Source: Zingiber officinale
Lineage: Eukaryota; Streptophyta; Magnoliopsida; Zingiberales; Zingiberaceae
NCBI RefSeq assembly: GCF_018446385.1
Contig: NC_055989.1
Span: forward strand, 131,281,004 to 131,345,003
Direction: 5' to 3'
DNA: 64,000 nucleotides
Positions 58,284 to 64,000 of the stretch are shown piece by piece. Numbering within the stretch: position 1 is the stretch's first letter; each line of letters opens with the position of its first letter. The position numbers and the translations under genes are program-made. Under the pieces are notes generated by a model. The model did not search any database. It was given only the letters and a program-made list of their open reading frames with translations, and had not been told where the DNA came from.

Positions 58284-58602
58284 GCGTCGCTCAGATAGAC
58301 TGAGGCCCAACATCTAGGGCCGATGATCAACCAGCCTTGATGCTAAGGACAGGGAGAAAACAATGGCGTGCGCTTACCAGCGCCGACTAACGAAAAACTA
58401 ACAGAAGTTCCAGGCGGAATGAAGGTCGTTTGACCGAGCGGCGCAATTGAGAAAAACACTTCTAACGAAAAACAAACAGGAGTTTCGTGCGGAATAAAGG
58501 TCGAGCGATGCAGTTACAAGAAACACTTCACAGAAGAACAAAAATTGGCATTCCAAAATTACGTTTATAAGTTCGTCGATCGGAAGGATTACAGAAAATA
58601 CT

Positions 58603-60839
58603 TCATTCTAGATAATTAAAAACATGCTTCGGAATGATGGTGAGAAGCGCCGCATGCTCTGTAGCAGGGATGACCACAGATTCGGGGAGTTGACCCTTAG
58701 ACTTCAGATAGTCTGCCGTGGCGGTGATGGCCAACTCGAAGGCAATAACCATCCGGTCGCAGACCTTCTCAACAAATTCCGCCAAGCGGATGTACGTCTG
58801 CCTCAAGGTGGAGACACGGCCTGGCTCCGCCTCCTGGTACTCCTTGAAAGCGGCACGGGAAGCGTCGAGAGCTTCCTGCAGGGCCTTCAAATCGTCCCTA
58901 AGAGCCGCCGCCTCGACCGAACGTCCCTTCTTCTCGCGGTCCAGCAGATCCGCGAGCTCCTTCACCCGCTGCTCCAGAGCCCTCGCTTCAACATTCTTTT
59001 TGTCCAGGTCGGCGATGGCCTGGTTCTTCCGATCGGTGGCCAAGCTCATCTTCCGATCAAAGGTCTTGACCTGCTTCTCGTATTGGGCCAGCATGTAGGC
59101 CTGGTCGGCCGTCTTCTTCCGCTTGGTCTCCAGCAGGTCCTTGGTTTTTGCGAGCTCCTTCTGCAGCTCGGCATAAGAAGGACCTTGAGAAGAAGACGGG
59201 CCGCCCGGACTCTTCAGTCTCTTCAGCTCCTCCTCCACCATGGCCAAGCGGTTGGCGACAACAATGTTTTCCACCCATCTCTGATATACACAGGAATGTT
59301 AAAATGCCGACCTGGAAGACTACATAAAGGAGCAGAACTGAGGCTTACCCCTGTGGACTGCTGCATGTGACTGTCGGCCAGTTTGTCGAGCGGTATCATG
59401 GCAACACGGGCCCGGGTGTCAGCCCACATCTCAGTAAGGGGCCCCTTGATGGTGATCATGTGTTCAGGAGCCGTCGGCTGATCGGACTCGGCCATAAACG
59501 CCTCAGTGGGGAGGTGCAGGGTGGCCTTAATAGTGCGGTGCCGGCCCGGAGTCGTGTGAGAGGACGCCGAGGGATCGGAGGTCGGGCGGGACATCGAAGA
59601 CAGAATGCCCGAGCGGCGGACTCGGCGGGGTGCGGGAGGAAGCGAGCTGACCGGCACCGCTTCGATAGGGTCCGCAAGTGGATCCAGTTGGGAGGGGGTC
59701 CGGTCGGAGGAGAGCGCCTCGACCGATGGCGCCTTGCCGCGGGGAGATGCGGTGCCCGTCCGCGCAGACGCTTGCACTGCGGAAGTGGCCGAACGGAGTG
59801 GCATCTCAACACGCTGTCTCTTCTGGTTGAGTGGAAGTTCATCGTCTGGCTCAGAGTCATCTTCCCGAACGGAAGGGCCCTTGCTGGAAGTTGCACCACC
59901 AGTCGCTTCCTCAGGTGAAGCTCGAGCGACCGACTCCCCTGCATTCGCCTCGCTCTCACCCTCGTGAGAGCCGACCGGAGCAATGCCCAACTGCTTCATT
60001 TCCTTGGTCGCTGCCGCCTCGAGCGCGACCACTTTTCTCTTCAAGATCCCGAGCAGAACAGACTCCATTACGATGTTTGTTGCAAGGAAAAGAGAAGAAA
60101 ATCAGTTAGAACTCAAGGCAAATGCACAGGTAAATTTCTTATCGAAGCTGGTCGGGAGGGGGGTCCGGCTCGGACTCAAACCGAATATATACATCACTCC
60201 TTCAAGCAGGAGCTTGTTGATGTCGAGCTTCAGACCGGCTAGCATATTCGCTGCTTGAAGGTAGTCCGGTCGGGTTTTATACTTCTTCAGCTCGAGGGAT
60301 GTGGGCGGTCCGACCTGCCATTTAGTGCGGAAAGGAAGCCGCCCGGGAATACGAAGAAAGAAGAAGTTCTCTTTCCAATGTTTGTTGGAAGAGGGTAGTT
60401 TATCAAAAAAGACTAAATCGGGCCGAGCCTGAAACAGATAAGTGCCCGGCTCGGACTGCTTGGGATAGTAGAAATAATATAAGACCTCCGGACGGAGGAG
60501 AATGTTGTGTATCTTAAATAAGACAACAACTTCGCACAGAAGGCGAAAAGTATTGGGAACCAACTGGGCGAGCGGAATGCCAAAGAAGTTGCAAACTTCA
60601 ACGATGATGGAGTGGAGAGGAAACCGCAGACCGGCTGTGAATTGGTCGCGGAAAAGATAAAAAGCGCCGCGCGGAGGTTTGTGCGGCTGAGCGGAAGGCG
60701 AGGGTAAAATCAGTTTGAAATCAGAAGGAATGTCAAAAGCGTTTATCAGGCTCTCGGCATCACACCGATCAAACCGTGACTCCATGGTAGTATACCATGG
60801 GCCGAGAGCGAGGTCTGCGGGCTGGGAAGAGCTAGCCAT
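58603..60839 (-). CDS. Antisense ORF of the Tat element (Transposase_28-like, coiled coil)
   Basis: Three exon-like frames on the strand opposite to the LTRs. Exon 1 starts at ATG 60839 (MASSSQPADLALGPWYTT) and holds the Transposase_28 (putative gypsy type transposon) region: YLFRDQFTAGLRFPLHSIIV, VPNTFRLLCEVVVLFKIHNI, SNKHWKENFFFLRIPG. Exon 2 (about 60068-59349) is low-complexity, and exon 3 (59280-58603) is a long coiled coil (LADLLDREKKGRSVEAAALR). The exon 2/3 intron has clean GT-AG borders and keeps frame (STG/RWVEN). Between exons 1 and 2 no good splice pair is found: the expected acceptor reads TTGCAA instead of TTGCAG. The function of these extra ORFs is unknown; this copy may be slightly broken at intron 1. 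Confidence 0.5.
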
Positions 60840-61546
60840 CGCCGGAACAGTGGAGGAGGCAGGGAACGGAAGAAAACGCAAAGGCTCAGGGAAGACGAAC
60901 GGAACAGTGACCGAAAGGCGAGAACGCGGCAAGGAACGCAAAGAAAACACGAGAACCGAAGGGAGAAAGGCAAAGAACCTTACAGAAAAGATGAGGATCG
61001 AAAGAAGAGGGCAAGGGGTCGTCGGAGTGCCGAGGAACGAGATCACCGGAGCAAGGAGCGCAGGAAAAGGCTTCTGAGCACGCGATGGTGAAAGTGCGGC
61101 GGAAGAAAGCGACAAGAGCTTTATAGGGATGGGCTCGATCCGCCCGAGCCGTCGGATGCAGGTCACATAACCCGAGGCCCGCATCCAACCGTCCATTTCA
61201 AACCGATGAACGTTGCATCGGGCGTGAGGCAACGGTCGTACGATGACATCAACAGCGCCACGTGGCACTCGGTCAGAGGAGAGCATTTAATGAGCCCCAT
61301 CACGAGGCAGAACCCGCGTGCTCAACTATAATGGTGGAGATTTGCACGTATTCCGAGAAGATCCCGCGGACATCATCACAGGCCATCGACAGGTCAGTTG
61401 GGCAACCCTTGGCAATTAGCCGACCGGCGCTATTCGACCCCATAGTGGCCAAGCGGAGTTACACTTTCGGGAGTGGCAGGATGGATGTCGCTCGGCCTAA
61501 CTCATAGTCCAGTCAATCGGACTCAGCGCCTCCTTCGACTAGACTT

Positions 61547-61560
61547 GAGGGGGAGACATG
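61547..61560 (+). other. Polypurine tract of the Tat element
   Basis: GAGGGGGAGACATG directly before the 3' LTR start TGATCCGG, fixing the plus orientation of the element. Confidence 0.5.
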
Positions 61561-62403
61561 TGATCCGGTGGTAAGGACGGGGAACCCTCGTGGGAGGGAG
61601 GTCAACGACACGTGGAGGTCAATGGTCAAGAGGGTCAACCCCAAGGTCGTGCCGAGCGGACAGAGGTCGTGCCGAGCGGAGTGGCGGGTCGACCGAGCAT
61701 CCGCCTGACCGGACAGCCTGACCAGGGGTCGGGTTTCCGATGCTCAAGGTAAAAGAGTCTACGGGTCGGGCGAACAGGCCGCTCGGCCGAGCCACAGGAC
61801 AATAAGGCGCAATTCCATCCGAGCACATGAGCAGGGCTTCCCCGCCTGGACCGAGGTATGCGCATCCCCGGAGGTCATGAGCGTCGAGCGGCTGGTCCGC
61901 TTGGCCCGGGAACATGTAAGAGCGCAAGGAGACAAAAAGGACAGCTGGTAACTTCATCCTCGAGACACCTGCCGCCGACAAACAGCATGGTCGGCGGCCG
62001 GAGCGGACAGAGTATCGTACGGTGGAAGTTTCCACCGTCACATCCGGGATATGCTCGGACGATTGCGGAATGGCGTCAGGCATGCTTTTCTGACACAACA
62101 CTACCGAGGTATGTTTGGGGAAGCGTGCACGCATCGAGAAGCGTGCCCACGCCTCCCCGGGGTCCTATATAAGGACCCCCAGACTTCGACGGAGGTATGC
62201 GATTCTCATCACTGTAGCCACAGTAGCGTTGCCTTGCTCTTCTTCTTCTTCACTGTCTGACTTGAGCGTCGGAGGGTCATCGTCAGGAAACCCCTCCCGG
62301 CTCGGCTTCTTTGCAGGTTCGCCGGAGATCCACATCACCAGTCGAAGACAGCGGAGAGTGCCACGTCCCTAGTGTCCATCGACTCAGCGCTCGGACAGGA
62401 TCA
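61561..62403 (+). repeat. 3' LTR of the Tat composite
   Basis: 843 bp, TGATCCGGTGG...CAGGATCA. Very similar to the 5' LTR over their shared part, apart from a deletion of about 36 bp near 61708. The TATA box in its hairpin is at 62159-62179. Confidence 0.5.
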
Positions 62404-62408
62404 GTTTG

Positions 62409-63741
62409 TAAGATTGAATGTATCTTATTTTTTTACCCAAAAATATGAATATGTATCCAAGATTTATAGATTTCTTTGTTAATTCTTCATTTGTCTTTAA
62501 TTCATTTCTTAATCTAGCAAGTTCAAATGGTAGGTTCTAGCTGAGAACTTTGTAGCTCTTGCATGAAATGTGATTCTATCATTTAAAACTCATAAAGAAA
62601 TTGTGCTACCTATTTCTTGATCTGTAGTTGCTTGGTTTCATTGTGATATTTTAACATATAGACTTACAAAACCTGGTTCTCTAGTAGATTGAGGTGTTAT
62701 TGATAAAGTGAGAAACATAGATAAGTTGATAAGAACGTGTTAAAAGACGAGATAGACGGTCTTCTATTTTCTAATATTGAAAAGTAGGTAGAGAGAATTA
62801 GTTACAAAATAAAGTTTGTATCACTAGAACGTGTTAAACATAGATAAGTTGATTCTGTGTCAAACTGAATGTCATATTATCATTATCATTAATCTCTGTT
62901 GGTCTCAGTTATTTAGGGTCAGTTGATGAATCTATCTCCCGTTTAACCCTACAAAAGTATGTATCACTAGAAATTTTTAATTAGAAAGTAGAATTTGTTC
63001 ATTGAGTTTAATTTTTAATTAGAAAGTATATAATAATTATGTGAGTTTGCTTATTGTCTTGAGTTTAATATATAGATGTTGTATCTATTGTTAGTTTATT
63101 GTCTTTGTTAAATATATTCATTGAGTTTCATGTATTGATTAAGTGAGTTGTTTCATCTTAATTATAATGTAATAATTTTATTCTTCGCAGATCAATGTGG
63201 AAAGATATTGAAGTGGAGTTTTCTTTCCAAGAATTGACTCATATTTTCCGAGAAGATGTAATATTACTAGAAAGATTCAATCCAAAAAGAATTTTTGCTT
63301 TTGTATAAATTTAAAATGGATCCAAAGTTTGTGGATTATGTGTATATATTTTATATTTGAATTGTATGATACATTTCTGGTTTGGTCAGTTGTACTATAC
63401 TTTCATGGTATTTTAATTGATAAGTTATACTTTCATGGTATTTTAATTAGTGTCATTTATAAGGGTTTAATTAGTTAATTAGTAGTGTAAATATAATAGA
63501 CAACGGTTTTATAAATAGATCAGATTTATCTTTTACTAGAAATTTAAAAAAGACAACACTTTTTAAGCTTTGCAAAAGTGTTATTTTTGTAAAAAACGAC
63601 AACATTTTTAAAGTGTTGCAAAAGTGTTATCTTTGTAAAAAATGACAACGTTTTTTTAATTATTATTTTTAGTGGACTTTTAACAACGTTTTTTCAGTCA
63701 TATATAAAAAGCATTGTCTTTCAACTTTTTTACTTGTAGTG
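62409..63741 (+). mobile_element. CACTA (EnSpm) transposon right end
   Basis: The end at 63741 reads ACTTTTTTACTTGTAGTG, that is CACTACAAGTAAAAAAG on the minus strand, a CACTA terminal repeat. Subterminal repeats (GACAAC, AAAGTGTTGCAAAAGTGTTA) lie at 63550-63700. No transposase frame is seen within the window; the left end was not found. Sequence 62409 to about 63500 is AT-rich interior without a supported gene. Confidence 0.5.
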
Positions 63742-64000
63742 GATGCTAGTTGTTTTGGATATGATGTGTTGGATGTTGTTTAATTGTGTATGAATATGAT
63801 GTGTTTCATTTTGGATAACTTATTTGAATGTTAGTAAAATGTGTTAGATATGTTAATTGTAGGATGTGTTGGATATGTTTAATTGTAGGATGTGTTGTAT
63901 GTTTGATATATGATATGTAAACATGATAAATGCACAAACAGTGTGAAAAAATTTTGATTTTTGCAATAAAATTTGTGACCAAAATATTTTTGTCTCAAAC
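63742..64000. other. AT-rich right flank
   Basis: Repeats of GGATGTGTTGGATATG-like words; no gene recognised before the window ends. Confidence 0.5.

Larger units (their letters stand above)
51765..62403 (+). mobile_element. Tat-type Gypsy retrotransposon, gutted and composite
   Basis: The outer LTRs (51765-52494 partial, 61561-62403 complete) are in direct orientation with perfect duplication GTTTG. A polypurine tract GAGGGGGAGACATG precedes the 3' LTR. The interior keeps only its 3' part: a tandem array and a spliced antisense ORF with a Transposase_28-like domain, a layout known from the Tat lineage of plant Ty3/gypsy elements. Primer site, gag and pol are missing and replaced by a Copia fragment (52509-57665). 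It cannot move by itself. Confidence 0.5.

Noticed and set aside
58624..59970. Long plus-strand frames opposite the antisense ORF
   Set aside because: Shadows of the GC-rich coiled-coil and linker frames on the minus strand.

Overview
This is nuclear DNA from a flowering plant. Spliced genes with GT-AG introns, a plastid sigma factor, a DUF1218 membrane protein, a SINA-type E3 ligase and DAD1 lie beside a dense field of LTR retrotransposons. The mix of Copia, Tat-type Gypsy, TRIM, hAT and CACTA elements fits a repeat-rich angiosperm. I lean towards a monocot, possibly Zingiberales, from general resemblance only; the species cannot be fixed from the sequence.

Gene island (1 to about 21.7 kb). 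There are four host genes. SIG1, a plastid RNA polymerase sigma factor, is on the minus strand and its 3' end runs off the left edge. It is divergent from a four-helix DUF1218 protein (MODIFYING WALL LIGNIN-like, plus strand, 3 exons). After a nested retroelement come a SINAT E3 ubiquitin ligase (plus, 3 coding exons) and, convergent with it, a complete DAD1 (minus, 5 coding exons, with a probable long 5'UTR intron). All exon joins were checked for frame and GT-AG borders. The four genes are functionally unrelated housekeeping or regulatory genes and form no pathway.

Repeat field (about 21.8 to 64 kb, plus 9.2-15.4 kb). I found no intact host gene here. It holds: an old LTR split by a young gag-only Copia-type element (9492-14407, target duplication GGGTC); a SINE-like element; an array of inverted repeats split by a TRIM (23334-24416, CTTAC); several LTRs of gag-only families; two 2.4-2.6 kb solo LTRs with perfect target duplications (TTTTC, CTTAT); a nest four elements deep (LTR containing a gag-only element, containing a TRIM, containing a hAT MITE); a third, intact 580-codon gag; a truncated Copia pol with its 3' LTR; a Tat-type Gypsy composite (51765-62403, GTTTG) carrying a spliced antisense ORF; and a CACTA terminus near the right edge.

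The most unusual signal is architectural. Several LTR families carry, just upstream of the LTR TATA box, a dense cluster of short self-complementary sequences. The palindrome differs by family (CAGTCGACTG, AATCGATCGATT-type, GAAGGCGCCTTC, GGTCGACC), but the position is the same. In two families the same palindrome recurs in the internal region between gag and the polypurine tract, and in two elements the array length differs between the two LTRs of a single element. This looks like a fast-changing promoter module shared by non-autonomous elements. It is inferred from sequence and untested.
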